Counted from the stretch's first letter, positions 18,723-28,892 are shown. The stretch is 64,000 nucleotides of DNA from Microbacterium maritypicum (GCF_008868125.1 NZ_WAAQ01000001.1:1240001-1304000), one strand, 5' to 3'. Program-made: numbers and translations. Notes: generated by a model not told the origin, from the sequence alone.

Positions 18723-19385
18723 ATGCCGGCGACGTTGGAGCGCGAGGTGATCGACATCAGCGGCCTAGACTGGCCGGTGATGGATGACACCGTAACCGCA
18801 GACACCGTCGGCGACCCTCGGCGCGAGTTCGAGGAGCAGGCGATCCCCTTCATGGATCAGCTCTACGCCGCCGCGATGCGCATGACGCGCAACCCGGCGG
18901 ATGCCGCCGATCTCGTGCAGGAGACCTTCGTGAAGGCCTACGGGTCCTGGGCGACGTTCTCGCAGGGCACGAACCTCAAGGCGTGGCTCTATCGGATCCT
19001 CACCAACACGTACATCAACATCTACCGCAAGCGCCAGCGCGAGCCTTTCCAGGGCACGATCGACGAGCTCGAGGACTGGCAGCTGGGCGGAGCCGAGTCC
19101 ACCACGGCGTCGCACAGCCGTTCGGCCGAGGCGGAGGCCATCGACCGGATGCCGGCCTCGGTGGTCAAGGATGCGCTGCAGGCCGTGCCGGAGGACTTCC
19201 GCCTCGCGGTCTATCTCGCAGATGTCGAAGGTTTCGCGTATCAGGAGATCGCCGACATCATGAAGACCCCCATCGGCACCGTGATGAGCCGCCTGCACCG
19301 TGGCAGGCGGATGCTGCGGGAGCTGTTGGCAGATTACGCCGCTGAGCGGGGCATCGCCGCGGCTGAGACGAGGAGCAAGAAATGA
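18723..19385 (+). CDS. sigR: Thiol-stress ECF sigma factor SigR/SigH
   Basis: A 220-residue ECF sigma factor. Region 2 contains [24 protein letters not shown] and [24 protein letters not shown]; region 4 has [36 protein letters not shown]. This matches Streptomyces SigR and mycobacterial SigH, which drive thioredoxin, mycothiol and protein-quality genes. The start at 18723 is set by AAGGAG at 18712-18717; an upstream in-frame start inside aroA is rejected. Its stop overlaps the rsrA start (ATGA), so sigma and anti-sigma factor are made together. Confidence 0.95.
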   Translation: MPATLEREVIDISGLDWPVMDDTVTADTVGDPRREFEEQAIPFMDQLYAAAMRMTRNPADAADLVQETFVKAYGSWATFSQGTNLKAWLYRILTNTYINIYRKRQREPFQGTIDELEDWQLGGAESTTASHSRSAEAEAIDRMPASVVKDALQAVPEDFRLAVYLADVEGFAYQEIADIMKTPIGTVMSRLHRGRRMLRELLADYAAERGIAAAETRSKK

Positions 19386-19627
19386 GCGACTGCGGCTGCG
19401 ACAAAGCCCGTCAGGATCTGGAGGAGTACCTCCGCAACGAGGTGTGCAAGACCGAGCACACCGAGATCCGCGAGCACCTCGAGAACTGCCCGTCATGTCG
19501 GGATGAGGCTCTCGTCGCCACGACCCTCACCGAGGTGATCGCCCGCGCCTGCAAGGAGACCGCTCCCGAGCAGCTGCGCGACCAGGTCTTCGAGCGTCTG
19601 CGCGCCGTTCAGGCCTCGCAGCACTGA
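19382..19627 (+). CDS. rsrA: Zinc anti-sigma factor RsrA (ZAS family)
   Basis: An 81-residue redox-sensing anti-sigma factor. The ZAS motif H-x3-C-x2-C is present as His32-Cys36-Cys39 (HLENCPSC), with Cys4/Cys6 near the N-terminus able to supply the further ligand and extra cysteines at 22 and 54. In its reduced zinc form it should hold SigR; disulfide formation releases it. Overlap by 4 nt with sigR supports the pairing. Confidence 0.93.
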   Translation: MSDCGCDKARQDLEEYLRNEVCKTEHTEIREHLENCPSCRDEALVATTLTEVIARACKETAPEQLRDQVFERLRAVQASQH

Positions 19628-19648
19628 CCGCACGCCGGAGGCCGTCGG

Positions 19649-19654
19649 TAGTGT
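19649..19654 (+). promoter_or_regulatory. Candidate -10 of leaderless eis
   Basis: TAGTGT lies 6 nt before the ATG at 19661. Confidence 0.5.
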
Positions 19655-19660
19655 GGACGG

Positions 19661-20965
19661 ATGACCTCCATCGATGCGCGCGACGTACCCGCTGACACCA
19701 CCTCGACGGAAAGACTGGCCGGAGCCGGCCTCGACTACCGCGTCGTCGATCTGAGCGATGACGCGAGCGCCTCGGGTTTCGAGCGTGCCGTCGACCGCGG
19801 ATTCCTCGGCCCCGAGCCGACGAGCGACATGCTCGCCCAGGTGCGAAAGACCTTCGCGGAGCGGCGGAACGTCGGGGTGTACGAGAAGAACGCCCCGGCC
19901 GCTGCGCTGCCCGTGGCGACCATAGACGGCTGGATCACACCCCTCACCGTCCCCGGCGGCGCCGAGATCGGGATGTGGGCGATCAGCGTGGTCACGGTCG
20001 CGGCGACCCACCGCCGCCGTGGGATCGCCAGGGCGCTTCTCGAAGGGGAGCTGCGGGCTGCGGCATCCGCCGGAGTGGCCATCGCCGGGCTCACGGTGTC
20101 CGAGGCGACGATCTACGGCCGCTACGGCTTCGGTGCAGCGATTCCGGTCGCGCGCCACACGGTCGACACGCGACGTGCGGGCTGGAGCGGACCGACTCCG
20201 ACCGGCACTCTCGAGTACATCGATCGCGAGACGCTCGCCGCCGACCTCGGTGCGGTGCACGAGCGCGCCCGAGGCAGAGCATCGGGACAGATCCCCGGCT
20301 GGGAAGGCCGATGGGAGGGTTACGCAGGAGTCGCGCCCACCCCGGATCGCGACCAGGCCCGCGGTGTGCGCTACCGCGACGAGGACGGTGCGCTGCGCGG
20401 GGTGATGGCCTACACCGTGGGTGAGGCGACCGGCACCTTCCGCTTCCGGATGGACGTGCGTCTGCTCGTCGCGGAGACGGCTGACGCGCGCGCCGCGCTC
20501 TGGCGCTTCGCCCTGCAGCACGACCTCGTCGACGAGGTGGTCGCCGACCTCCGCCCGATCGATGACCCCCTGCCGTGGTTGGTGCACGACACCCGCGGGG
20601 TGAAGCAGGAGGTGCACGACCACGGGTGGCTGCGCATCCTCGACCTCCCGACGGCGCTGAGGGCACGTCGCTACTCGGCCCCGATCGACACGGTCCTCCG
20701 GGTCGAGGACTCGCTGGGCTTCACGAACGGCGACTGGCGCCTGCGCGTGGACGACGACGGCATCGCGACAGTCGACGCCGCAGACGCGGGCGCCGAGGCC
20801 GACATCACGCTCGACGTCTCGATGCTCTCGGCGCTCTATGCCGGTGGAGTCCGCGCCACGACACTGCACGGTGCCGGACGCGTCACGGCCAGCCCTGCGG
20901 CCGTCGAGGCGTTCGACCGGGCGCTCATCTCTTTTCCCGCTCCGTCTCTCGACATCTGGTACTGA
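19661..20965 (+). CDS. eis: Eis-family multi-GNAT N-acetyltransferase
   Basis: A 434-residue Eis-type protein: an N-terminal GNAT domain with the acetyl-CoA loop VVTVAATHRRRGIARALL (about 105-125), a second degenerate GNAT domain, and a C-terminal SCP2-like domain. It ends FPAPSLDIWY with a terminal tyrosine-like aromatic carboxylate, the feature whose carboxylate acts as a base in mycobacterial Eis. Eis enzymes acetylate amines, including aminoglycosides and protein lysines; the natural substrate here is unknown. Monocistronic with a terminator shared with kgd. Confidence 0.87.
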   Translation: MTSIDARDVPADTTSTERLAGAGLDYRVVDLSDDASASGFERAVDRGFLGPEPTSDMLAQVRKTFAERRNVGVYEKNAPAAALPVATIDGWITPLTVPGGAEIGMWAISVVTVAATHRRRGIARALLEGELRAAASAGVAIAGLTVSEATIYGRYGFGAAIPVARHTVDTRRAGWSGPTPTGTLEYIDRETLAADLGAVHERARGRASGQIPGWEGRWEGYAGVAPTPDRDQARGVRYRDEDGALRGVMAYTVGEATGTFRFRMDVRLLVAETADARAALWRFALQHDLVDEVVADLRPIDDPLPWLVHDTRGVKQEVHDHGWLRILDLPTALRARRYSAPIDTVLRVEDSLGFTNGDWRLRVDDDGIATVDAADAGAEADITLDVSMLSALYAGGVRATTLHGAGRVTASPAAVEAFDRALISFPAPSLDIWY

Positions 20966-20976
20966 TCCGCACCGCA

Positions 20977-21026
20977 CAGACGAGAGAGGGCGCTGCGACC
21001 GGAGTAGCAGCGCCCGAACTCGTCTG
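20977..21026. terminator. Bidirectional terminator eis/kgd
   Basis: Two stacked stems, CAGACGAG/CTCGTCTG outside (20977-20984, 21019-21026) and GGGCGCTGC/GCAGCGCCC inside (20988-20996, 21007-21015), separated by a 3x3 internal loop, lie between two convergent genes. Confidence 0.82.
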
Positions 21027-21030
21027 ACGA

Positions 21031-24000
21031 TCAGCCGAGGGTGACGGCCGCGCGGATCAGTGCTGCCTGCTCGGCGGCGTGGACCTTCGACGATCCCGTC
21101 GCCGGCGATGCCGAAGCCGTGCGCGAGACCGGGCGGAACGATCGGTCGCCGGGAACGTCGGCGAAGGCGAGCGCGAGGAACGGCCAGGCGCCCTGGTTCT
21201 CCGGCTCTTCCTGCACCCAGACCAGCTCGGCGTTCGGGTAGGAGTCGGTGATCGCCTTGAGCTCATCGATCGGCGTCGGGTACAGCTGCTCGAGCCGGAC
21301 GAGGGCGACCTCGGGATTCGGGTTCTTCTCGAGCTCGGCCCGCAGATCCCAGTGCACCTTGCCCGAGTGCACGAGCACGCGCTTGACGGCCGTGCGGTCG
21401 AGACCGCGGTCGTCGTCGATGACCGGCTCGAACCGACCCTGGGTGAACGCTTCGACCGGGCTCGTCGCGCCGCGCAGACGCAGCATCGCCTTCGGGGTGA
21501 AGACGATCAGCGGTTTGCGCGGACGGGCGTACGCCTGGCGGCGCAGCAGGTGGAAGTACGACGCGGGCGTCGACGGGCGCGACACGATCATGTTGTCCTG
21601 CGCGCACAGCTGCAGGAAGCGCTCGATGCGCGCCGACGAGTGGTCCGGTCCCTGGCCTTCGTAGCCGTGGGGGAGGAGCAGGGTGACGCTGGACTGCTGT
21701 CCCCACTTCTGCTCGGCCGCGGAGATGTACTCGTCGATGACCGACTGGGCGCCGTTGACGAAGTCGCCGAACTGCGCTTCCCAGAGCACGAGGGCCTCAG
21801 GAGCCTCGACCGAGTAGCCGTACTCGAAGCCGAGAGCGGCGTATTCGCTGAGCAGCGAGTCGTAGACGAAGAAGCGGCCCTGTGCGTCGGACAGGTTCGA
21901 CAGCGGGAGCCACTCCTGGCCGTTCGCGCGGTCGTGCAGAGTCGCGTGGCGCTGCACGAACGTCCCGCGACGGGCATCCTGACCAGCGAGGCGCACCGGG
22001 GTGCCTTCCACGAGGAGAGAGCCGAACGCGAGCAGCTCGCCGAAGCCCCAGTCGATGCCGCCGTTGCGGCTCATGTCGAGGCGCTTCTCCAGCAGCTGCT
22101 GGATCTTGGGGTGCACCGTGAAGCCCTCGGGCTTGTTCACGAAGGCGTCGCCGATCATCTGGATGACCTCGTTCGGCACACCGGTGATCTCCGGAGCGCC
22201 GACCTGGTCGTCGACCGGCGGCAGCTCCGGGGAGATCGGCAGAGCGCCGGTCTCGGCGGCGTGCGTCTCGGCGAAGGCGATCTCCAGACGGTTCTGGAAG
22301 TCGGCCTTGGCCTCGTCGTACTCCTGCTCGGTGATGTCACCACGACCGACGAGCGACTCGGTGTACAGGCGGCGGACGGACCGCTTCGCCTGGATGAGAT
22401 CGGTCATCAGCGGCTGCGTCATCGAGGGGTCGTCTCCCTCGTTGTGGCCGCGTCGGCGGTAGCAGACCAGGTCGATCACGACATCGCGGTGGAAGCGCTC
22501 GCGGTACTCGAAAGCGAGCTGAGCGACGTGGATGACCGCTTCGGGGTCGTCGCCGTTCACGTGGAACACCGGCGCCTGGATCGTCTTGGCGACGTCGGTC
22601 GAGTAGATCGAGGTGCGACCGTCGTTCGGCGTCGTGGTGAAACCGACCTGGTTGTTCACGACGACGTGGATCGTGCCGCCGGTGCGGTAGCCGCGCAGCT
22701 GCGACATCTGCAGCGTCTCGACCACGACGCCCTGGCCTGCGAAGGCCGCGTCGCCGTGCACGAGGATCGGCAGCCAGGCGAACGTGCCGATCGGCTTGCG
22801 GTCCTGCTTGGCGCGGACGATACCCTCCAGCACGCCGTCGACCGTCTCGAGGTGCGAGGGGTTGGCGGCGAGGTAGACGGGAAGCTCGGACTTGTTGTCG
22901 GCGACGAAGGTGCCCTCGGTGCCGAGGTGGTACTTCACGTCTCCGGAGCCGCGCTGGTTGCCCGGTGTCTGCGTGCCCTCGAACTCGCGGAACACCTGAC
23001 CGTACGTCTTGCCTGCGATGTTGGTGAGCACGTTCAGGCGGCCGCGGTGGGCCATGCCGATCGCGGCGCCCTCGAGCCCGGCGGTGGCCGCGCCCTGCAG
23101 GATCTCGTCGAGCAGCGGGATCAGCGACTCGCCGCCCTCGAGCGAGAAGCGCTTCTGGCCGACGAACTTGGTCTGCAGGAAGGTCTCGAAGGCCTCGGCC
23201 TCGTTGAGCTTGCGGAGGACCCGCAGCTGCTCGTCGTGGCCGGGCTTCTGGTACTTGACCTCGACCTTCTCCTGGAACCAGCGGCGCTGCTCCGGGTCCT
23301 GGATGTGCATGTACTCGATGCCGAGCGTGCGGCAGTAGGAGTCGCGGAGCACGCCGAGGATGTCGCGGAGCTTCGCGATGCGCCGTCCTCCGAAGCCGCC
23401 CGTGACGAATTCGCGGTCGAGGTCCCAGAAGGTCAGACCGTGGCTCTCGATCTCGAGGTCGGGGTGCGAGCGCTGCACGTACTCGAGCGGGTCGATGTCG
23501 GCCATCAGATGACCGCGCACGCGGAAGGAGTTGATCAGCTCCTGCACCCGCGACTGCTTGTCGACGCGCTCGGCGAGGTCGACGGCGATGTCGGGGTTCC
23601 AGCGGATGGGGGCGTACGGGATGCGCAGAGCGGCGAAGATGTCGTCGTAGAAGCCGCGCTGACCGATGAGCAGCTCGTGCACCTTCTTGAGGAACTCGCC
23701 GGAGCCCGCTCCCTGGATGACGCGGTGGTCGTAGGTGCTGGTGAGCGTGATGGTCTTGCCGATCGCCAGCTCGTTGAGCGTCTTCTCGCTCGCACCCTGG
23801 AACTCGGCCGGGTACTCGAGGGCGCCGGCGCCGATGATGCAGCCCTGGCCCTTCATCAGACGCGGCACCGAATGCACGGTGCCGATGCCGCCCGGGTTGG
23901 TGAGCGACACCGTGGTGCCCTGGAAGTCGCCCGCGGTCAGCTTGTTGCCGCGTGCGCGCGTGACCAGGTCCTCGTAGGCGGAGAGGTACTCGGTGAACGT

Positions 24001-24717
24001 CAACGTGTCGGCGCGCTTGATGCTGGGCACCATGAGGGCGCGCGTGCCGTCGGGCTTGGGCAGGTCGATCGCGATGCCGAGGTTGACATGCGCCGGCGCC
24101 ACCACGGAGGGCTTGCCGTCGACCTCTGCGTAGAACACGTTCTGGCTGCGGAACTCGTCCAGCGTGCGGATGAGCGCCCAGCCGATGAGGTGGGTGAAGC
24201 TGATCTTGCCGCCGCGGGTGCGCGCCATGTGGTTGTTGATGACGATGCGGTTGTCGATCATCAGCTTCGCCGGCACCGTGCGCACACTGGTGGCGGTCGG
24301 GACGGTGAGCGACTCGTCCATGTTCGCCGCGAGTGTCTTGGGCAGACCGCGAAGGGGCGTGACCTTGTCTTCTTCGACGGGGGCCGGAGCCTCGGCCGAC
24401 TCGGACTTCGCTGCGGGCTTCGGAGCCTGCGCCGGGATCGGTGCTGCGGCGGCGGGCTTGGCCGTCGTGCGGGCGACGGGCTGCGAGCCGATCACGGGGA
24501 TCGGCGCCGTGACGGGATGAGCCGTCGGGGCCGGTGCGTCGGACGCTGCTGCGGGAGCCGCGGTCGCCGTCTCGGAGTGGTATTTCTCCAGGATGGGCCA
24601 CCACTCCTTGTCGACGGAGTCGCGGTTCACCTTGAACTGCTCGTAGAGCTCTTCAACGAGCCAGGAATTGGCTCCGAACCCCCCGTCGCCGTTGACGCCG
24701 GTCACCTGGTTCGACAC
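21031..24717 (-). CDS. kgd: Multifunctional 2-oxoglutarate decarboxylase/dehydrogenase E1-E2 fusion
   Basis: A 1228-residue protein, the expected length for actinobacterial Kgd/OdhA. The N-terminus (SWLVEELYEQFKVNRDSVDKEWW) and an Ala/Pro linker precede an E2-like acyltransferase domain (about 120-360, DHRVIQGAGSGEFL), then the thiamine-diphosphate E1 domains (GMAHRGRLNVL, ending in the transketolase C-domain). It converts 2-oxoglutarate in the TCA cycle, either as part of the OGDH complex or as a decarboxylase/carboligase. GTG start at 24717, chosen by homology and the AGAGGG upstream. A large in-frame extension further upstream is not coding. Confidence 0.96.
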   Translation of the reverse strand: MSNQVTGVNGDGGFGANSWLVEELYEQFKVNRDSVDKEWWPILEKYHSETATAAPAAASDAPAPTAHPVTAPIPVIGSQPVARTTAKPAAAAPIPAQAPKPAAKSESAEAPAPVEEDKVTPLRGLPKTLAANMDESLTVPTATSVRTVPAKLMIDNRIVINNHMARTRGGKISFTHLIGWALIRTLDEFRSQNVFYAEVDGKPSVVAPAHVNLGIAIDLPKPDGTRALMVPSIKRADTLTFTEYLSAYEDLVTRARGNKLTAGDFQGTTVSLTNPGGIGTVHSVPRLMKGQGCIIGAGALEYPAEFQGASEKTLNELAIGKTITLTSTYDHRVIQGAGSGEFLKKVHELLIGQRGFYDDIFAALRIPYAPIRWNPDIAVDLAERVDKQSRVQELINSFRVRGHLMADIDPLEYVQRSHPDLEIESHGLTFWDLDREFVTGGFGGRRIAKLRDILGVLRDSYCRTLGIEYMHIQDPEQRRWFQEKVEVKYQKPGHDEQLRVLRKLNEAEAFETFLQTKFVGQKRFSLEGGESLIPLLDEILQGAATAGLEGAAIGMAHRGRLNVLTNIAGKTYGQVFREFEGTQTPGNQRGSGDVKYHLGTEGTFVADNKSELPVYLAANPSHLETVDGVLEGIVRAKQDRKPIGTFAWLPILVHGDAAFAGQGVVVETLQMSQLRGYRTGGTIHVVVNNQVGFTTTPNDGRTSIYSTDVAKTIQAPVFHVNGDDPEAVIHVAQLAFEYRERFHRDVVIDLVCYRRRGHNEGDDPSMTQPLMTDLIQAKRSVRRLYTESLVGRGDITEQEYDEAKADFQNRLEIAFAETHAAETGALPISPELPPVDDQVGAPEITGVPNEVIQMIGDAFVNKPEGFTVHPKIQQLLEKRLDMSRNGGIDWGFGELLAFGSLLVEGTPVRLAGQDARRGTFVQRHATLHDRANGQEWLPLSNLSDAQGRFFVYDSLLSEYAALGFEYGYSVEAPEALVLWEAQFGDFVNGAQSVIDEYISAAEQKWGQQSSVTLLLPHGYEGQGPDHSSARIERFLQLCAQDNMIVSRPSTPASYFHLLRRQAYARPRKPLIVFTPKAMLRLRGATSPVEAFTQGRFEPVIDDDRGLDRTAVKRVLVHSGKVHWDLRAELEKNPNPEVALVRLEQLYPTPIDELKAITDSYPNAELVWVQEEPENQGAWPFLALAFADVPGDRSFRPVSRTASASPATGSSKVHAAEQAALIRAAVTLG

Positions 24718-24864
24718 GCTCGATCGCCCTCTTTCATCGCTGAAGCTCTCTGGTGCGGACGTCGACGCAGGATGCGTTCGGGCCCGCACACTCTCGACCA
24801 ACAAGCCTAACGTGTTTCGCTCGGGGAATCGTCGAAGCCGTGCGCCACCGCGTCGCGATCTGAG

Positions 24865-24870
24865 TACCGT
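24865..24870 (+). promoter_or_regulatory. Candidate -10 of guaB1
   Basis: TACCGT lies 6 nt before the guaB1 ATG; the GGAGGC between them could alternatively act as a ribosome binding site that is too close. Confidence 0.5.
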
Positions 24871-24876
24871 GGAGGC

Positions 24877-26331
24877 ATGAAGTTCTCTGGAGAGCAGCCG
24901 ACCGTCGATCTGACCTACTCCGACGTCTTCCTGGTGCCGCGCAGATCCGCTGTCACCAGCCGTCTGCAGGTCGATCTCGCCCCGCAGGACGGCACACCGG
25001 CGACGTTGCCGCTCGTCGCCGCGAACATGAACTCCGTGACCGGCCCCCGCATCGCTGCCGTGCTTGCGCGGCGTGGCGGCCTCGGCGTCCTGCCGCAGGA
25101 CATGCCGTTGCAGGATCTGGACGCCGCGATCCGCGAGGTAAAGTCGCAGCCGGTTCTCTGGGACACGCCTCTTGTGCTGCCGCCGGAGGCATCGGCCGCC
25201 GACGCGCTTCGTCTGCTCCCGGCGGCCAGCGGTCACGGGATCGTGGTCGCCCGTGGCGCGGCGCCGATCGGCGTCGAGCACATCCTCGGCATCCTCCCCG
25301 CGACCAGACTGGCCACGGCGCTTCCCGACGCGCAGCTCGGCGACCTGGTGCACCACGGCACGCCGTCGATCGACGCGGACGACATCGGTTCGGAGCGGCA
25401 CGCGTTCGATGTGATCACCGACGCGGGCGTCGAGATGGTGACGGTCGTGCACCACGGCCATCTCGTCGGCACGCTGAGCGCCCGCAGCGCGCTGCGCTCG
25501 ACGCTCTACCGTCCGGCGGTCGATGCCGACGGACGTCTCGCGGTCGCTGCCGCCGTCGGCATCAACGGCGATGTCGCCGCCAAGGCCAAGGCACTCGCCG
25601 CCGCCGGTGTCGACGTGTTGGTGGTCGACACCGCTCACGGCCACCAGGAGGGCATGCTGCGGGCTCTGCGCGCCGTCGCCGAACTCGATCTCGGCCTGCC
25701 CGTCGTGGCGGGCAACGTCGTCACAGCCGACGGCGTGGCCGACCTGGTCGACGCCGGAGCGTCGATCCTCAAGGTCGGCGTCGGTCCTGGCGCGATGTGC
25801 ACCACCCGCATGATGACGGCGGTCGGACGCCCGCAGTTCTCCGCCGTGCTCGAGACCGCCCAGGCGGCACGTGAGCTCGGCGCGCATGTCTGGGCGGACG
25901 GCGGGGTGCGCTATCCGCGTGATGTGGCGCTCGCCCTCGCCGCCGGTGCGGCGTCCGTCATGGTCGGATCGTGGTTCGCCGGCACGATCGAGGCGCCGGG
26001 GGAGCTGCAGCGCGATGCCGATGGGCGCCTGTTCAAGGAATCCTGGGGCATGGCGTCGACCAAGGCGGTCCAGGCGCGCTTCGGTCGGCTCGACGCCTAC
26101 GAGCGTGCCCGCAAGGAGCTCTTCGCCGAGGGCATCTCCTCGTCGAAGATCTACCTCGACCCGCTGCGTCCGGGCATCGAGGACCTTCTGGACATGATCA
26201 CCTCCGGAGTGCGCTCATCCTTCACCTACGCGGGGGCGGCGACCGTGCCCGAGTTCCACGACCGCGCCGTGGTGGGGCTGCAGTCGGCGGCCGGCTACGA
26301 GGAGGGCAAGGCGCTGCCGGTCAGCTGGTGA
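24877..26331 (+). CDS. guaB1: GuaB1-family IMP dehydrogenase-related protein / GMP reductase
   Basis: A 484-residue (beta-alpha)8 barrel enzyme of the GuaB1 class. It has the N-terminal TYSDVFLVPRRSAV, a CBS-like insert (about 90-215) and the catalytic cysteine in KVGVGPGAMCTTRM, followed by the flap region with KAVQARFGRLDAYERARKELF. Mycobacterial GuaB1 has been shown to act as a GMP reductase in purine salvage rather than as an IMP dehydrogenase; the same is likely here. It is divergent from kgd. Confidence 0.9.
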   Translation: MKFSGEQPTVDLTYSDVFLVPRRSAVTSRLQVDLAPQDGTPATLPLVAANMNSVTGPRIAAVLARRGGLGVLPQDMPLQDLDAAIREVKSQPVLWDTPLVLPPEASAADALRLLPAASGHGIVVARGAAPIGVEHILGILPATRLATALPDAQLGDLVHHGTPSIDADDIGSERHAFDVITDAGVEMVTVVHHGHLVGTLSARSALRSTLYRPAVDADGRLAVAAAVGINGDVAAKAKALAAAGVDVLVVDTAHGHQEGMLRALRAVAELDLGLPVVAGNVVTADGVADLVDAGASILKVGVGPGAMCTTRMMTAVGRPQFSAVLETAQAARELGAHVWADGGVRYPRDVALALAAGAASVMVGSWFAGTIEAPGELQRDADGRLFKESWGMASTKAVQARFGRLDAYERARKELFAEGISSSKIYLDPLRPGIEDLLDMITSGVRSSFTYAGAATVPEFHDRAVVGLQSAAGYEEGKALPVSW

Positions 26332-26360
26332 TCGTCGAGCGCACACCCCGCTGTCTTCGG

Positions 26361-26366
26361 TACAAT
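26361..26366 (+). promoter_or_regulatory. Possible -10 of the CNNM gene pair
   Basis: TACAAT stands 78 bp before the ATG at 26445; no convincing -35 is seen. Confidence 0.35.
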
Positions 26367-26444
26367 CGTCGGCATAATGGACGACCCTCCCAGTTGTAGA
26401 ACATCGCCCCACTGTCCGCCTCTCTCACCGGAGAGGAACCTCTG

Positions 26445-27764
26445 ATGGACTACATCATGTTGGGCGTGGGGCTCCTGCTCACGGTCGGCACAGGCCTCTT
26501 CGTCGCGAGCGAGTTCGCACTGGTGAACCTCGATCGCGCCGAGCTCGAGGCCAGGCAGGCGCGCGGTGAATCCCGGCTCTCGCTCACGATCAGCGCTCTC
26601 AAGCACACGTCGACGCATCTCTCGGCGGCGCAGCTCGGCATCACGCTGACGACGCTGCTCACCGGTTACACGATGGAGCCGGCGCTGTCGAACCTCCTGC
26701 GTCCGACCTTCATCGCCTGGAGCATCCCTGAGGCCGCCGTCGCGCCGATCGCGACCATCGTGGCCATGCTCGTGGCGACGGTGCTCTCGATGATCCTCGG
26801 CGAGCTCGTCCCCAAGAACTTCGCCCTCGCCCTGCCTCTGGCCACCGCGAAGCTCGTGATCCCGTTCCAGATCGCGTTCACGACGGTGTTCAAGCCCGCT
26901 GTGGTGGTGCTCAACGGCAGTGCGAACGGTGTGCTGCGCGGGATGGGCATCGAGCCGAAGGAAGAGCTCTCCGGCGCCCGCAGCGCGGAGGAGCTGTCCT
27001 CGCTCGTGCGACGGTCCGCCAACGCGGGCCTGCTGGAGGCCGACACCGCGTCGTTGCTCGATCGCACCCTCATGTTCTCGCGGCTGACGGCCGATGACGT
27101 GATGACCGCTCGACCGAGCATGCACGCGATCGCCGCGGGCGATTCCGTGGATGACGTCATCCAGCTCGCGCGACGCACGGGCCACAGCCGCTTCCCGGTC
27201 TACGGCGACGACCTCGACGACATTATGGGCGTCGTGCACCTCAAGGCGGCGATCTCCGTGCCGCGCGATCGTCGTACCGAGGTTCCCGTCGGCGCTCTCG
27301 CGACGGAACCGCTCCGCGTGCCGGAGACGGTACACGTCGACGCCCTGATCGCGGAGCTGCGCGCCCGCGGCTACCAGCTGGCGATCGTCGTGGACGAGTA
27401 CGGCGGCACAGCGGGTCTCGTGACCCTGGAAGACCTCGTCGAGGAACTCGTCGGTGAGGTCGCCGACGAGCACGATCGCACCAGGGCCGGAGTCATCCGC
27501 AACCGGGAAGGCATCACGTTCCCCGGTGAGCTGCGACCCGATGAGCTGCGTCGTCGTGCCGGTGTGGAAGTGCCGGAGGGCGACGTGTACGACACGGTGG
27601 GCGGTTATGTCATGAGCGTGCTCGAGCGCGTCCCTTCGGTCGGCGACGAGGTGCCGCTCGACAGCGGTGTGCTGCAGGTGGTGCGCATGGACGGGCGACG
27701 GGTGGATCGGGTGCGCTACGTTCCGAGACCGCTCGACGACGTCAACGAGGAGGTGGCCCGATGA
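26445..27764 (+). CDS. CNNM/CorC-type membrane protein (hemolysin family), full length
   Basis: A 439-residue integral membrane protein. The N-terminal CNNM (DUF21) domain has about four transmembrane helices, followed by a CBS pair (about 205-330, [40 protein letters not shown]) and a C-terminal CorC_HlyC domain ending near residue 430. The family is linked to Mg2+/Co2+ efflux or transport; older annotations as hemolysin are misleading. A GGAGAGGAAC segment precedes the ATG. The next gene starts in its stop codon. Confidence 0.9.
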   Translation: MDYIMLGVGLLLTVGTGLFVASEFALVNLDRAELEARQARGESRLSLTISALKHTSTHLSAAQLGITLTTLLTGYTMEPALSNLLRPTFIAWSIPEAAVAPIATIVAMLVATVLSMILGELVPKNFALALPLATAKLVIPFQIAFTTVFKPAVVVLNGSANGVLRGMGIEPKEELSGARSAEELSSLVRRSANAGLLEADTASLLDRTLMFSRLTADDVMTARPSMHAIAAGDSVDDVIQLARRTGHSRFPVYGDDLDDIMGVVHLKAAISVPRDRRTEVPVGALATEPLRVPETVHVDALIAELRARGYQLAIVVDEYGGTAGLVTLEDLVEELVGEVADEHDRTRAGVIRNREGITFPGELRPDELRRRAGVEVPEGDVYDTVGGYVMSVLERVPSVGDEVPLDSGVLQVVRMDGRRVDRVRYVPRPLDDVNEEVAR

Positions 27765-28822
27765 GCGATTGGGGAGGACTCGCCTGGCTCGTCGTGCTCC
27801 TTGTCGCGAACGCCTTCTTCGTCGGCGGAGAGTTCGCGGTGATCTCGGCCAGGCGGTCGCAGATCGAGCCTCTCGCCGATCAGGGCTCGCGCGCGGCCAA
27901 GACGGCCCTGTACGCGATGGAGCACGCGACGCTGATGCTCGCCACATCGCAGCTGGGCATCACGATCTGTTCGCTGCTCATCCTGAACGTCTCGGAGCCG
28001 GCGATCCACCACCTGCTCTCCGTGCCGCTGCACGCGCTCGGCTGGCCCGATGGCGCGGTCGACGCGGTCTCGTTCACGATCGCGCTGCTGATCGTCTCGT
28101 TCCTGCACGTGGTGTTCGGCGAGATGGTGCCGAAGAACCTGGCGTTCTCGGTGCCGGATCGGGCCGTGCTGTTCCTGGCCCCGCCGCTGGTGTGGGTGTC
28201 GAAGGTGTTCATGCCGGTGATCTGGGTGCTCAACGCGGCCGCGAACGGCGTGCTGCGCCTGTTCCGCGTCGAGCCGAAGAACGAGGCGGCGTCCACGTTC
28301 ACGCTCGACGAGGTGGCGACCATCGTCAGCCAGTCGCGTCGCGAGGGGGTGCTCATGGACACGGCGGGAACCGTCGCCGCTGCGGTGGAGTTCACCGACA
28401 AGAAGGCACGCGACGTCGCCGTTCCCCTGAGCGATCTGGTGACGCTGCCGCAGTCGACCACGCCCGAGGACATCGAGAAGGCGGTCGCCCGCTACGGCTT
28501 CTCGCGCTATGTGATCGTCGACGACGAGTCCGTGCCGATCGGCTACGTGCACCTGAAGGACATCCTTCGGGCATCCGAGGGCCCGGACGCGGAGGCCAAG
28601 ATGATCGAGCCCGTTCCGGCCAAGCGCATCCACCACATGGTGCCGGTGCAGGAGGACACGGATCTGGAAGACGCTCTCGCGGTCATGCGTCGTGCGGGTC
28701 GGCACCTGGCGAAGGTGCGCGACGGACAGGGGAACACCACCGCTGTGCTATTCCTGGAGGACATCCTGGAGGAACTGGTCGGAGAGGTGCAGGACGCGAC
28801 CCGTCGCTTCCGCGGACGCTGA
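27761..28822 (+). CDS. CNNM-type membrane protein lacking the CorC_HlyC domain
   Basis: A 353-residue relative of the upstream gene with the same CNNM transmembrane block (VLLVANAFFVGGEFAVISARR) and CBS pair ending FLEDILEELVGEVQDATRRF. It stops right after the CBS pair, so the C-terminal CorC_HlyC domain found in the partner is absent. The 4-nt ATGA overlap (27761-27764) suggests co-translation and a heteromeric transporter, which is inference. Confidence 0.9.
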   Translation: MSDWGGLAWLVVLLVANAFFVGGEFAVISARRSQIEPLADQGSRAAKTALYAMEHATLMLATSQLGITICSLLILNVSEPAIHHLLSVPLHALGWPDGAVDAVSFTIALLIVSFLHVVFGEMVPKNLAFSVPDRAVLFLAPPLVWVSKVFMPVIWVLNAAANGVLRLFRVEPKNEAASTFTLDEVATIVSQSRREGVLMDTAGTVAAAVEFTDKKARDVAVPLSDLVTLPQSTTPEDIEKAVARYGFSRYVIVDDESVPIGYVHLKDILRASEGPDAEAKMIEPVPAKRIHHMVPVQEDTDLEDALAVMRRAGRHLAKVRDGQGNTTAVLFLEDILEELVGEVQDATRRFRGR

Positions 28823-28835
28823 TCGTCGATCGCGA

Positions 28836-28880
28836 CGATGAAGGCCGCCGGACCCCTCAGGGGACCGGCGGCCTTCATCG
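28836..28880. terminator. Bidirectional terminator CNNM pair/old yellow enzyme
   Basis: A 16-bp perfect arm (28836-28851 with 28865-28880), one A-A mismatch and a further 4-bp CCCC/GGGG stem with a TCA loop form a long hairpin between convergent genes. Confidence 0.88.
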
Positions 28881-28892
28881 TGCCGAGGAGAC

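Noticed and set aside
21079..24810. A 1243-codon open frame on the plus strand
   Set aside because: It is antisense to kgd, which is certain by homology. Long antisense frames are expected where third positions are strongly G/C.
24718..25887. Upstream extension of kgd to a much larger protein
   Set aside because: The extension is antisense to guaB1 and unlike any Kgd N-terminus; GTG at 24717 gives the family length.
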